DNA from: Deltaproteobacteria bacterium
GTDB taxonomy: Bacteria > Myxococcota_A > UBA796 > SXON01
Reading direction: 5' to 3'
DNA: 64,000 nt
NCBI GenBank assembly: GCA_014191855.1
Contig: BJHF01000012.1
Span: 19,780 to 83,779 of the forward strand
Shown here: positions 1-8,406 of the stretch, piece after piece
Numbering within the stretch: position 1 is the first letter of the stretch
How the letters are laid out: each line of letters opens with the position of its first letter
The notes under the pieces: generated by a model
Told to the model about the DNA's origin: nothing
What the model saw: the letters and a program-made list of their open reading frames with translations, nothing else
The model's database searches: none
Position numbers and translations under genes: made by a program

Positions 1-274
1 GCTCCGCGGCGTACGCCGGACCGTTTGCCAGGCGCAGCGCCCGGGCACCGAGCGTCGGCTCCTGACGGATGGCGGACGCGCCCCGCTCGAAGGGCTGACT
101 TGCCAGGTACACCAGCCGAACGGTGTCCACGAGCACCGTCGGGTGGATCGGCCAGCCTTCCGATTCGGCGAACCCGAGGAGGCGCTCGGCTCCTTCCGGG
201 AGCTCCGCATCCGGCGATCGGTCTACTGGCGCGAGGCCTCGACCGAACTGGGCATAGATGACGTTGGAGCTCAC
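1..274 (-). CDS. HDOD-domain protein, N-terminal part, cut by the left window edge
   Basis: An open frame runs leftward off the window from a GTG at 274-272. The GTG overlaps the stop of the upstream TPR gene by four bases (GTGA), which argues for translational coupling. About 91 residues are visible. The stretch from residue 35 to 85 reads like the start of an HDOD domain: a proline-containing helix, then a segment ending in LGARALRLANGPAYA, close to the family signature DPaLaarlLrlaNSA. HDOD proteins are non-catalytic HD-fold relatives found in signalling and often near motility genes. The visible part says nothing about the C-terminus. Position at the end of the flagellar operon suggests a motility-related role, but that is inference. 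Confidence 0.72.
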   Translation of the reverse strand, partial: MSSNVIYAQFGRGLAPVDRSPDAELPEGAERLLGFAESEGWPIHPTVLVDTVRLVYLASQPFERGASAIRQEPTLGARALRLANGPAYAAE

Positions 275-2421
275 GGCTTCGCCTTGGGCGAGTGGGCCGC
301 GACGAAGCGTTGGTGTCGCGTTTCCTCCGCCGCCAACGCGCCCCAGATCCCGGGGGTCTTCGCGGCGGAGTCGGTGAGCATCGCTGGCGGTGGCGTGGCG
401 GTTCCCTTGGCGAGCCGCGAGGCCCGCCACGTCTGCCAGCTCGCGGCCCGATCGCTCGCGGCCAGCCCCGCAAGCGTCCGGGCTTCTGACGCCGCTTCCG
501 GGTCGCGACCGGTGGCGATCATGCAGCGGAAGCGCGCCTCGTGCACGACCTCGTCGTTTACCTCCGGGACCGGCGCGGCGGCGGCCGCGGCGTCGAGCCC
601 GGGCAGGGCGTTGGCGCAGTCCCCGTCGGCGGCGTCGAGCAAGGCGATGCGTGTGATCGCGGCCATGCGAAGGGAGCTGCGCGGCCCGACCGTCTCCCAC
701 GCGCGGCGGGCGCGCGCGGTTTCCCTGGTTTGCAGGGCGGCATCTCCTTCGAGCAGGGCGACCGTGTCTTTGGTGGCCGCATCGACGCCCTCGCGGCGGA
801 GCCACGCCACCGCATCAAGCGCGTCTTCGTTGGCGCCTGTCGCGACGTAGAGGCGAAGCAGCTCCACGACGCTCCCGCGCCCGTCGAGCCCGCGCGCGCG
901 CTCCTGGTCGGCGACGGTTCGCCAGGTTTCCATCGCTCGATCCGGCAGACCGGCCTCGGCGTAGCCGCTCGCGATGCTGCGTAGCGAAGCGAGGTCGGCG
1001 ACGTGGGGCGCGAGGGCGGCGGCCCAGATCCCGCGATGGAGCGAGAGGGCCTCTACGGCGCGTCCCTCGGCCAGGAGCGCGGCGCTTCGTGTCGTCCACA
1101 GGCCGATCAGCTCCCGGCCGGCGCGCCCGGCGGCGAGGCGCGGCTCGCGGCGGAGCAGGTCGGCGTAGGCGTCGAGGGCGGCTTTTTCGTCGCCGAGCGC
1201 AGCTTGCACCTGGGCCAGCACGTAGAGAGAGTCTTGGCCGGCGGCGCCGGGCAGGGCGGCGTCGCGGGTGAGGTCGGGCACCTGTGCGGACCACGTCGCG
1301 GCCGGCGCCCTGAGCGTCGCGAGCAGGAGCGAGCGTGTACGCAGCAGGCGGCGGGTTTCGAGGGGGAGCGCGTTGCCGTCCACGGCCGCGTACATCCGCG
1401 TGGCCGCGTCCAGGTCCCCGGAGCGAAGGGTCGCCTCGGCGAGGAGCATCTGCGCGAGGGGTCGCCGGGCGCCTTCGGTCGCCGATAGGGCTCGATCAAG
1501 CGGCGCTTGCGCTTCCGCCGCGCAGTCGCCTTCGGCGAGCAACACGCCCGCGATGAGCTGCGCGTCCGCGTCGGGCGCCGTCGCCGCGAGCACCCGGCCA
1601 TAGGCGGCCTGATTCGGCCCCCCGGTCGCCCACTCGCGAACGCCGAGCACCAACGCCGTGTACTCCGGCGCGCCCCCGGCGGCAGCAGCCGCGCGGGCGC
1701 TGGTGGCAGCCGCATCCCACTGACGCACGGCGAGCTGCGCTTTCGCGGCCTGGAACCAGGCTGCGTCGGCGTGGTTGCCCCCGTGCCGGGCGGCGCGCGT
1801 GAAGTAATAGGCAGCCTCGCGACTCAGGCCCAGATCGCGGTGCAGCGCGCCCAGACGGTAATCGCCACGCTCGAGATCGGCCCCTTTGCGGCGCGCAAGG
1901 GCCCGAGTGTCGTCGATCTCTCGCCACCCCGACACGCTGGGCTCTGCCTCCGACCAGAGCGGCAGTTCGGGCACGAAGCCAAGGGCCGCTTCCCCCCAGG
2001 CGCTGTCGGAAGCGGGCAGCGGCGAGAGCGGCAGGGGGGCCGCGGCGCACGTCGTCGGGTCAAGCTCGCCAGCGAGCGCACCGTCCAGATCCACGGGGCC
2101 GTAGGCGGCGGCCGACCCGAAGGGGCGCGGCACGACGGAGAGCTGCCATGCGTCGTCGATTTGCCCGGCGCGAACAATCGTGTGCGGCTCCGCAAGCTCG
2201 AGTGTGAGCATCCAGTGCCCGGCCATGTCGGCGATTCGCGCCCGGGTCACGCCGGTGTCCAGGGTGTTCGAGAGCTGCTCGCGGAGGTCGGCCCGATTGC
2301 CGTAGATCACCACGTCGGCCCGGCCTTCTACGAGTGCTGGCAGCACCTCGACCCGGCTGCCCGGGCTGAGGTGCAGCTCCAGGGGGGCTGCGGCGGCGAT
2401 GGTGGCGAGGAGCGTGAGCAT
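271..2421 (-). CDS. Exported TPR-repeat protein at the end of the flagellar operon
   Basis: The protein is 716 residues. ATG at 2421-2419 overlaps the stop of the preceding gene as TGATG, so I use it rather than upstream in-frame codons, which would run through that gene. It begins with a signal peptide (MLTLLATIAAAA), then an ~80-residue beta-rich segment resembling AMIN-type domains, then a long alpha-helical part from about residue 170 to the end with TPR-like pairs rich in Ala, Leu and Arg. It is probably periplasmic, acting as a protein-interaction scaffold. Its place downstream of fliD-fliS suggests a link to flagellar assembly, but no known flagellar protein is recognised in it. Confidence 0.75.
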   Translation of the reverse strand: MLTLLATIAAAAPLELHLSPGSRVEVLPALVEGRADVVIYGNRADLREQLSNTLDTGVTRARIADMAGHWMLTLELAEPHTIVRAGQIDDAWQLSVVPRPFGSAAAYGPVDLDGALAGELDPTTCAAAPLPLSPLPASDSAWGEAALGFVPELPLWSEAEPSVSGWREIDDTRALARRKGADLERGDYRLGALHRDLGLSREAAYYFTRAARHGGNHADAAWFQAAKAQLAVRQWDAAATSARAAAAAGGAPEYTALVLGVREWATGGPNQAAYGRVLAATAPDADAQLIAGVLLAEGDCAAEAQAPLDRALSATEGARRPLAQMLLAEATLRSGDLDAATRMYAAVDGNALPLETRRLLRTRSLLLATLRAPAATWSAQVPDLTRDAALPGAAGQDSLYVLAQVQAALGDEKAALDAYADLLRREPRLAAGRAGRELIGLWTTRSAALLAEGRAVEALSLHRGIWAAALAPHVADLASLRSIASGYAEAGLPDRAMETWRTVADQERARGLDGRGSVVELLRLYVATGANEDALDAVAWLRREGVDAATKDTVALLEGDAALQTRETARARRAWETVGPRSSLRMAAITRIALLDAADGDCANALPGLDAAAAAAPVPEVNDEVVHEARFRCMIATGRDPEAASEARTLAGLAASDRAASWQTWRASRLAKGTATPPPAMLTDSAAKTPGIWGALAAEETRHQRFVAAHSPKAKP

Positions 2422-3041
2422 CAGAAGCGAACGAGCGCGCCGCCTCCGAGCCGGATGGCCGACCAGTCGAAGCCGCAGTCGCCGCCGTCGGAGCAGGCGG
2501 CCACGGCGGCGTCGGATACGTGGCTGAAGCGCGCGCCGAAGGCGACGAACAAATCCAACCCCCGCGGGCCCTCGTTCGGCGCGTGCAGCGAGGGTTGCAG
2601 GTACGGCGTGTGCCAACGAACCGACACCTCTGTCAATGCGCCCCAGCGAACGCCCCAATCCTTGCGGCCGTTCTCGTTGGCGGTGCTGGACTTCTCCTGC
2701 CACGCCACCAATGAGGGGCCGAGGCCGCCGAGCACTGAAACGCTCCCCATGTCCATGCGCCCCGACACCAACAAGCTAGCGGGAACGTACCAGATCCAGG
2801 AGTCGAGCTCGTCCGTGGAGGTGCCCGACACGCGGCGATACCCCACCTCAAGGCTCAGCTCCAGCGGCCACACGGCGGCGGCGGAGAGCGTGCCTTCACC
2901 CGAGAAGCTGCCCGAGAGCTTGGGGTAGAATTCCACAAGGCCGCCCTGCAGGATGGACTCGCCGGAGCCGGAGATGCCAATCGAGAGTTCGCGGATCGGA
3001 CTTGCGGCGGAGGCGGTGGCGATCAGCAACGTGAACAGCAT
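2421..3041 (-). CDS. Predicted outer-membrane beta-barrel protein
   Basis: A 206-residue protein with a signal peptide (MLFTLLIATASAAS). The rest alternates hydrophobic and polar residues, contains many Gly and aromatic residues, and ends in a C-terminal Phe (GGALVRF), the usual signature for BAM-dependent insertion. It therefore looks like a small eight- to ten-strand barrel. It lies 9 bases after the FliT-like gene and is coupled to the TPR gene downstream. No specific family is recognised; a porin-like or structural role next to the flagellar genes is only inferred from position. Confidence 0.7.
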   Translation of the reverse strand: MLFTLLIATASAASPIRELSIGISGSGESILQGGLVEFYPKLSGSFSGEGTLSAAAVWPLELSLEVGYRRVSGTSTDELDSWIWYVPASLLVSGRMDMGSVSVLGGLGPSLVAWQEKSSTANENGRKDWGVRWGALTEVSVRWHTPYLQPSLHAPNEGPRGLDLFVAFGARFSHVSDAAVAACSDGGDCGFDWSAIRLGGGALVRF

Positions 3042-3050
3042 GTCAGCCCC

Positions 3051-3356
3051 TCAGGCGTGAATTCGGAAACGGCGGGCGGCGTCGTGACGCAAGCAGGCGT
3101 GCGCGCGGACGGCACGCCGCCGACGCGGCAGGTCGGCGAGCTCGGTTTCGTTGTGGGCGCGAACCTCGCCGATCGCCTGCACCAGCTTGTCGAGCTGGCG
3201 GTGCACGGCCAGCGCGCTCGCGGGATCGGCGCTGGCCAGGGCGAGCACGATCTTGAGCTGTTCGTCGAGCTGCACCGGCCGAACGGGAGCGCCGCGCACC
3301 CAGCTCACGCCGAGCACCTGCAAGCGCAACAGCAGCCTGGCCAGCTCGTCGGTCAC
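3051..3356 (-). CDS. Small FliT-like flagellar chaperone candidate
   Basis: A 101-residue protein starting at a GTG (3356-3354) that overlaps the fliS stop by four bases (GTGA). It is almost entirely helical, with a Leu/Arg-rich N-terminus (LARLLLRLQVLG) and a basic C-terminus. FliT-type export chaperones are small helical proteins usually encoded directly after fliS, so position and size fit, but there is no firm sequence signature. It could instead be an unrelated small protein coupled to fliS. Confidence 0.55.
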   Translation of the reverse strand: MTDELARLLLRLQVLGVSWVRGAPVRPVQLDEQLKIVLALASADPASALAVHRQLDKLVQAIGEVRAHNETELADLPRRRRAVRAHACLRHDAARRFRIHA

Positions 3357-3760
3357 CCCGCCTCCGCCGCGGCTTCCTGCTCGGCCGACTGCGCGTCGTT
3401 CGCCTGCCGAAACGCGTCCAACAGCGTGTTGGTCACGCGGAGGATCCCGTCCACGTCGTCGGGGTTTCCGCCGCGTCCTACGTCGGAGAGCCGACCGATG
3501 ACCCACGAATACGTGAGCGCGAGGGAGCGCGTGAGCTCCGGGGCCACCGCGGGATCGAGGGCGTTCATCATCTCGATGTAGATGGCGCGCACCCGCCCGA
3601 GATCTTCGCACCACGCCACGCGAGCGCCCGAGTGGCCGCTCACCATGCCGTCTTTGGCGCGCTGCAGGCGGTGGATGGCGGTTTCGAACAACATCACGAC
3701 CAGTTGTTCGTTCGGCGCGTTGAAAACTTGATGGTCGCGGTAGGCGGAGAAGCGTTTCAT
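3353..3760 (-). CDS. fliS: Flagellar secretion chaperone FliS
   Basis: A 135-residue protein of normal FliS length. The N-terminus carries the family pattern: AYRD followed by a short helix, then NEQLVVMLFETAIHRLQRAK, which matches the p..L...LydgAi..l..A motif. FliS binds the C-terminus of flagellin in the cytosol and delivers it to the export gate. The gene follows fliD after 11 bases and is translationally coupled to the FliT-like gene. The Ala/Glu-rich C-terminus is slightly longer than in enteric FliS. Confidence 0.92.
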   Translation of the reverse strand: MKRFSAYRDHQVFNAPNEQLVVMLFETAIHRLQRAKDGMVSGHSGARVAWCEDLGRVRAIYIEMMNALDPAVAPELTRSLALTYSWVIGRLSDVGRGGNPDDVDGILRVTNTLLDAFRQANDAQSAEQEAAAEAG

Positions 3761-3771
3761 GCGATTTTATC

Positions 3772-5175
3772 TCAGGAAGAGGAGTCGGAGTCGGTGCTCG
3801 GGAGCAGGGCGGTGAGCTGACTCTGGGCGTCCTGCAGCTTGCCCAGGGCAATCTCCATGGCCGTGAAGGTCTTCTTCAGGCGCGCCTCGTAGGCGTCCAT
3901 CCGGAGATCGAACGCGTCGATGCTGTCGTTCATGTCGCTGATCTGATCGTCGATCGCCGCCATTCGGTCCGTGAGGATGCCGCCGAGGGTCACCACGTTC
4001 TTGCCGGCGACCACGCTTACCGAGGACTTATCCTCGTTGTTGTACAGATCGAGGATCGCCTTGAACTTGTCGCCGAGGCCCCCGGCGTCGGTCTCAAACA
4101 GGTTCGTCACCTCGTCCGGCGCGTCCTCCAGCGCTGCGGTGAGAACGTCCTCGTCCAGCTCCAGCGTGCCGTCCTGCTGGGTGGAGATGCCGATGGAGGA
4201 GAGCCCGGTGTAGCTCGCACCCGTCTTGTACTCGGCGCTGAGTACGGTCTGGAACCCCTGCATCATGCTGATGATCGTCGCCTCTCCCACGAATTCGCCC
4301 TTGATGCCCGCATCGCTGTCCCACGCCCGATGGGCGTTCACATACGAGCGCACGGTGTTGTAGGCGTCCACGAACGCCTTCACGTTGGCCACCGTGGTCG
4401 CCGTGTCGTCGGCGACCTTGATGACGATCGGCTCTGTGGTGATGTCGTTTAGGTTGAACGTCATTCCGGTCACGACGCCGTCGACGTCGTTGTCTGCGCT
4501 GGTGATCGCGATCCCGTTCACGGTGAGCGCCGCGTCCTGCGGGGCCGACATCTCCGTGAAGGTTGGCACGCTCCCTACGCCCGTCAGCCCGCTCGTATCG
4601 AGCGTGAGCGTATTTGCGGCGCCGGTGTCGTCTCCCGTAATCACCAGGCGGTAGGGCGTGGTTGCGTCCCCCGTGTCCATGATGTACGCCGTCACGCCGG
4701 CCACGTTGTCATTGATCTCGTCGCACAGCCCCTCGAGTGACGAATTGGTGGAATCGAGGGTGAGCGTGGTCGTCGTCCCCGCATACGTCACGGAGAACGT
4801 GCCTTCGGCCACGGTGCCCAGCGTCGTCGAGTCCGCCACCGCGTCGGAGATGCTGGTGGCCTCACTTGCGAGCGCCGTCACCTCAACGGTATATCGCCCG
4901 GCCACGGCGGCTCCCGTCGCCGTGATGCCCACGAAGCTGTCATCCGAGCTCGTAGAGGTGGTGGACCGCATCTCGTCGGCGGTGTCGATCGCCTCGATCG
5001 CGGTCGTGAGATCGTCCATCTTGGCGGAAAGTGTTTCGTACGCGGTCTTGAGGCTCTCGGTGTCCGAGAGCTGCGTCTTCATCACGTTCTGCGGCATCCG
5101 GGCCGCCGCCACCAACTTGGTGATCATGTCGTCGGTGTCAATCCCCGAGACAATCCCGCCTACGCTGATTCCCAT
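3772..5175 (-). CDS. fliD: Flagellar hook-associated protein 2 / filament cap FliD
   Basis: A 467-residue protein, a normal FliD length. The N-terminus (GISVGGIVSGIDTDDMITKL) matches the FliD_N pattern of a short Gly/Ser-rich lead followed by SGLDt...I..L. A central Thr/Ser/Val-rich region forms the exposed cap domains and the C-terminal ~90 residues form the coiled coil that packs in the filament tip. FliD caps the growing filament and folds incoming flagellin. Start ATG at 5175 is preceded by CAGGAG. Flagellin and fliS flank it, the standard order. Confidence 0.95.
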   Translation of the reverse strand: MGISVGGIVSGIDTDDMITKLVAAARMPQNVMKTQLSDTESLKTAYETLSAKMDDLTTAIEAIDTADEMRSTTSTSSDDSFVGITATGAAVAGRYTVEVTALASEATSISDAVADSTTLGTVAEGTFSVTYAGTTTTLTLDSTNSSLEGLCDEINDNVAGVTAYIMDTGDATTPYRLVITGDDTGAANTLTLDTSGLTGVGSVPTFTEMSAPQDAALTVNGIAITSADNDVDGVVTGMTFNLNDITTEPIVIKVADDTATTVANVKAFVDAYNTVRSYVNAHRAWDSDAGIKGEFVGEATIISMMQGFQTVLSAEYKTGASYTGLSSIGISTQQDGTLELDEDVLTAALEDAPDEVTNLFETDAGGLGDKFKAILDLYNNEDKSSVSVVAGKNVVTLGGILTDRMAAIDDQISDMNDSIDAFDLRMDAYEARLKKTFTAMEIALGKLQDAQSQLTALLPSTDSDSSS

Positions 5176-5274
5176 GGAAACTCCTGGGGAAACGAACTAC
5201 CACACGTGCGGCCGCGCCAGGGTTGATCCCGACGCGGCCCCGCCCGATTCAGGCGCCCTTCAGTTGGGCCCGAC

Positions 5275-6108
5275 CTAGCCCTGGAGGAGCTGGGCCACGG
5301 ACTGGTTCATGTTCTTCGCCTGGGCGAGGATGGCCACGCCGGCCTGCTGCATGATCTGGTACTTCGAGAGGTTGGCGGTCTCCTCGCCGAAGTCTGCATC
5401 GCGGATCTGGCTCTCGGCCGCCTTGGTGTTCTCGCCGAACACCTCGATGTTGTTGAGCGCGCTGTTCAGGCGGTTCTCCGCGGCACCGAGCTGCGAGCGC
5501 GATTCGCTCACCGTCTTGATCGCGATGTCCACCTGGTCGAGGGCCAAGCGTGCGTCGTCCGCGGTGCTCAGGTCGATCGAGCTGCTGTCCACCCCGAGGT
5601 TGATGGCTGTCAAGTCGCCGAGGGTGATGTCCACGCGGTCGTCGCTGGTGTTGCCGATGCCGACCTGCACCGCGACCGTGGTCAGCGAGCCGTCCGTGAG
5701 CTTCATGCCGTTGAACTCGGTCACGTTCGCGATGCGGTCCACTTCGAGCGAGAGCTGGGTGAACTCGTCTTGGATGTACTGGCGCTCATCGTCGCCGAGC
5801 GTGTCCGAAGCGGACTGCACGGCCAGCTCGCGGATACGACCGAGGATGCTGGTCACCTCGGCGCTCGCACCTTCTGCCACCGCGATCATGCTGATGCCAT
5901 CGCCGATGTTGCGGCCCGCGACCCGCGAGGAGTCGTAGGCCACCTTCAGGTTCTCCGCCACCCCGAGGCCGGCGGCGTCGTCGGCGGCTTTTCCGACGCG
6001 GAGGCCGGAAGAGATGCGCTGGAAGGACTTCGAGAGGTTGCGACCCGTCTGCGAGAGCTTGTTCAGCGCAGAGTTGGCCGCCGTGTTGGTGTTCACCGTG
6101 AGAGCCAT
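5275..6108 (-). CDS. fliC: Flagellin 1
   Basis: A 277-residue short flagellin made mainly of the conserved D0/D1 helices. The N-terminus (MALTVNTNTAANSALNKL) and the segment RISSGLRVGKAADDAAGL are diagnostic, and the C-terminus ends in NLSKYQIMQQAGVAILAQA plus a Leu-Gln tail. The variable central domain is small. AAGGAG lies 7 bases before the ATG. It has its own predicted sigma-28 promoter and follows a strong terminator after flagellin 2, so it can be expressed independently of the second flagellin. The two flagellins are clearly paralogous but diverged. Confidence 0.97.
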   Translation of the reverse strand: MALTVNTNTAANSALNKLSQTGRNLSKSFQRISSGLRVGKAADDAAGLGVAENLKVAYDSSRVAGRNIGDGISMIAVAEGASAEVTSILGRIRELAVQSASDTLGDDERQYIQDEFTQLSLEVDRIANVTEFNGMKLTDGSLTTVAVQVGIGNTSDDRVDITLGDLTAINLGVDSSSIDLSTADDARLALDQVDIAIKTVSESRSQLGAAENRLNSALNNIEVFGENTKAAESQIRDADFGEETANLSKYQIMQQAGVAILAQAKNMNQSVAQLLQG

Positions 6109-6171
6109 CGTTCACTCCTTGCCACCCCGGCGGGGGGCCGATTCATCGGTCCACCATGGCCCGATGATACC

Positions 6172-6198
6172 GGTTCGGCTCGGAGCCCGTGGCCTTTA
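6172..6198 (-). promoter_or_regulatory. Predicted sigma-28 (FliA) promoter for flagellin 1
   Basis: Read on the minus strand, TAAAGGCC (6198-6191) and GCCGAACC (6179-6172) are separated by exactly 11 bases. This matches the sigma-28 consensus TAAAGTTT-N11-GCCGATAA at the core TAAAG and GCCGA. The -10 ends 63 bases before the flagellin ATG. Flagellin genes are classical sigma-28 targets. Confidence 0.65.
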
Positions 6199-6221
6199 GG
6201 GAATCGTGGAAGAACGATCCG

Positions 6222-6258
6222 AAAAAGCGAACCCGGCGCCGTTTTCGCGGCGCCGGGT
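6222..6258 (-). terminator. Rho-independent terminator of flagellin 2
   Basis: On the minus strand an 11-bp perfect stem ACCCGGCGCCG / CGGCGCCGGGT with a six-base loop (CGAAAA) is followed by TCGCTTTTTC. It begins 15 bases after the flagellin 2 stop. It separates flagellin 2 from flagellin 1 transcriptionally. Confidence 0.88.
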
Positions 6259-6272
6259 CGGGGGAGGCGGGC

Positions 6273-7103
6273 TTACTGCAGGAGCTGGAGCGCGCCCTGG
6301 TTCATGCTCTTGGCCTGGGCGAGGATCGCCGTGCCGGCCTGCTGCATGATCTGGTTCTTGCTCATCTCTGCCGTTTCGTAGCCGAAGTCGGCGTCGCGGA
6401 TCTGGCTCTCGGCGGCCGTGGTGTTCTCGGCGAAGGTCTCGAGGTTGTTGAGCGCGCTGTTGAGGCGGTTCTCGGCGGCACCGTAGTCGGACCGGTACCC
6501 GCTCACCATCTCAATGGCGCTGTCGATCGCGTCCAGGGCGTCGGAAGCGCCGGTCGTCGTGCTCATGTCCACCGCGCCAGTGTCGACGCCGAGCGTCACC
6601 GCCGAAAGGTCACCCAGGGTGATGTCCACCTGGTCGTCGGCGGTGGCGTGGATGCCCACCTGCACGCCGACGGTGGGCACCGACCCGTCCGTGAGCTTCT
6701 GGCCGTTGAACTCGGTGACGCCGGAGATGCGGTCCACTTCCGCGGAGAGCGCTTCGAACTCGTCCTGAACGTACAGGCGCTCCGCGTCACCCAGGGTACC
6801 CGACGCGCTCTGCACGGCGAGCTCGCGCATGCGGCCCAGGATGCTGCCGACCTCCGAGGAGGCGCCTTCCGCCACCGCGATCATCGAGATGCCGTCTGCC
6901 ACGTTGCGCTGGGCGACCTTGGCCGACTTGGCCGCGACCTTGAGGTTTTCGGCCACGCCGAGCCCGGCGGAGTCGTCGGCCGCCTTGGAGATGCGCAGGC
7001 CGGAGGAGATGCGAGCGAAGGAGCCGGAGAGCGCGCGGCCAGCCTTGTTGAGCTGGGTCATCGCGCGGTTGGCGGCCACGTTGGTGTTCACGGTCATGGA
7101 CAT
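6273..7103 (-). CDS. Flagellin 2
   Basis: A 276-residue flagellin paralogous to the neighbour at 5275-6108. It has the N-terminal motif MTVNTNVAANRAMTQL, RISSGLRISKAADDSAGL, and the C-terminal QIMQQAGTAILAQAKSMNQ. Differences from flagellin 1 are spread over the D0/D1 helices as well as the centre, so this is an old duplication. The ATG at 7103 is preceded by AGGGAG; the Met two codons later is an alternative start. Upstream lie two homopolymer runs (T7, G7) and a tandem repeat array, which makes its regulation unusual. A terminator follows directly. Confidence 0.96.
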   Translation of the reverse strand: MSMTVNTNVAANRAMTQLNKAGRALSGSFARISSGLRISKAADDSAGLGVAENLKVAAKSAKVAQRNVADGISMIAVAEGASSEVGSILGRMRELAVQSASGTLGDAERLYVQDEFEALSAEVDRISGVTEFNGQKLTDGSVPTVGVQVGIHATADDQVDITLGDLSAVTLGVDTGAVDMSTTTGASDALDAIDSAIEMVSGYRSDYGAAENRLNSALNNLETFAENTTAAESQIRDADFGYETAEMSKNQIMQQAGTAILAQAKSMNQGALQLLQ

Positions 7104-7190
7104 GGTGTTGTTCTCCCTGTTTTGGTGCTTGACGGCTCGCGGTGCTGCGGGCCTTGTGGTGAGGATCGGAATGGGCGTGGGAGGGGATTA

Positions 7191-7210
7191 GGGGGGGTGT
7201 AGATTTTTTT
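7191..7210. other. G7 and T7 homopolymer tracts upstream of flagellin 2
   Basis: Seven consecutive G (7191-7197) and seven T (7204-7210) lie 88-107 bases before the flagellin 2 start. Such runs can slip during replication. Whether they fall inside a promoter is not resolved; no confident sigma-28 site is visible for this gene. Confidence 0.5.
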
Positions 7211-7300
7211 CGGGTGGAGGGAATCGGGCCCATCCGGGCGATCCCAACAGGCCTGGTCCCTCCCACAGCGTGCGTTGCCTGGGATCGCGGCGCCGTGGCG

Positions 7301-8340
7301 GCGAGCGCGCGTTGCCTCGGGGGTGACCGCTCACCTCGTGACGTATGCGCGGTGGGCGCCTGGGTGCGCCGCCCTCACGCGCCGGTCGCCAGCCGCAGCG
7401 CCGCTCTGAACGGACGAACGCCGTGAATCTGCACACGTACGCCGCTGTCGCGACACAAACGAGACAACCGCGTCGTCGAGCCGGCCCGCGTCGACCACGC
7501 GAGCGCGCGTTGCCTCGGGGGTGATCGCTCACCCGGTGACGTATGCGCGGTGGGCGCCGGGGCACCCGCGGGGCCGAGGGTGCCGGCGCGGGGGACACAC
7601 GGACGAACGCCGTGAATCTGCGCGCATACGCCGCCGTCGCGACACAAACGCGACAACCGCGTCGTCGAGCCCGCCCGCGTCGACCACGCGAGCGCGCGTT
7701 GCCTCGGGGGTGACCGCTCACCTCGGGGGATTTGCGCGCGCGGCGGCCTGGGTGCGCCAGCCGCACGCGCCCGTCGCCCGCCGCAGCGCCGCTCTGAACG
7801 GACGAACGCCGTGAATATCGACGCGCGCCCCACTGTCGCGACACAAACGCGACAACCGCGTCGTCGAGCCGGCCCGCGTCGACCACGCGAGCGCGCGTTG
7901 CCTCGGGGGTGACCGCTCACCTCGGGGGATTTGCGCGCGCGGCGGCCTGGGTGCGCCAGCCGCACGCGCCCGTCCCCCGCCGCAGCGCCGCTCTGAACGG
8001 ACGAACGCCGTGAATCTGTACGCGTACGCCACTGTCGCGACACAAACGCGACAACCGCGTCGTCGAGCCGGCCCGCGTCGACCACGCGAGCGCGCGTTGC
8101 CTCGGGGGTGACCGCTCACCCCGTGACGTATGCGCGGTGGGCGCCTGGGTGCGCCGCCCTCACGCGCCCGTCGCCGGCCGCAGCGCCGCTCTGAACGGAC
8201 GAACGCCGTGAATCTGCGCGCATACGCCGCCGTCGCGACACAAACGCGACAACCGCGTCGTCGAGCCGGCCCGCGTCGACCACGCGAGCGCGCGTAGCCT
8301 CGGGGGTGACCGCTCACCCCGGGGGATTTGCGCGGTCGGG
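7301..8340. repeat. Tandem array of five ~198-bp units plus a partial sixth
   Basis: The motif GCGAGCGCGCGTTGCCTCGG recurs at 7301, 7499, 7688, 7887, 8086 and (one change) 8284, giving periods of 198, 189, 199, 199 and 198. Each full unit contains GGTGACCGCTCACC (a 5-bp inverted repeat; one base differs in unit 2), a divergent 40-bp block, GAACGCCGTGAAT, a 15-16-base variable core, then GTCGCGACACAAACGCGAC, which can fold as a 6-bp hairpin. The block after TCACC occurs in two versions (units 1, 2, 5 against 3, 4, 6) that differ in length by one base. Because 199 is not divisible by three, no frame continues through the array, so a protein repeat is unlikely. It fills the space between flgL and flagellin 2. 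Confidence 0.9.
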
Positions 8341-8406
8341 GGCCCCCTCGCGCCGTCTCGGCGCCCTCCCCGCAACCCGTAGCCCGCCCCCGTAGCCCGA
8401 ACCCCC

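Noticed and set aside
5176..5274. Inverted repeat GGCCGCG...CGCGGCC as a flagellin 1 terminator or sigma-54 site
   Set aside because: No T run follows the stem, and the spacing does not fit GG-N10-GC.
7188..8317. Three overlapping repeat-bearing minus-strand frames in the tandem array
   Set aside because: The same repeat appears in all three frames because unit lengths of 199 break phase; no start signal or domain supports translation.
7301..8340. Possible CRISPR array
   Set aside because: Units are ~198 bp with long conserved blocks and short variable cores; spacer and repeat sizes are wrong and no cas gene is near.
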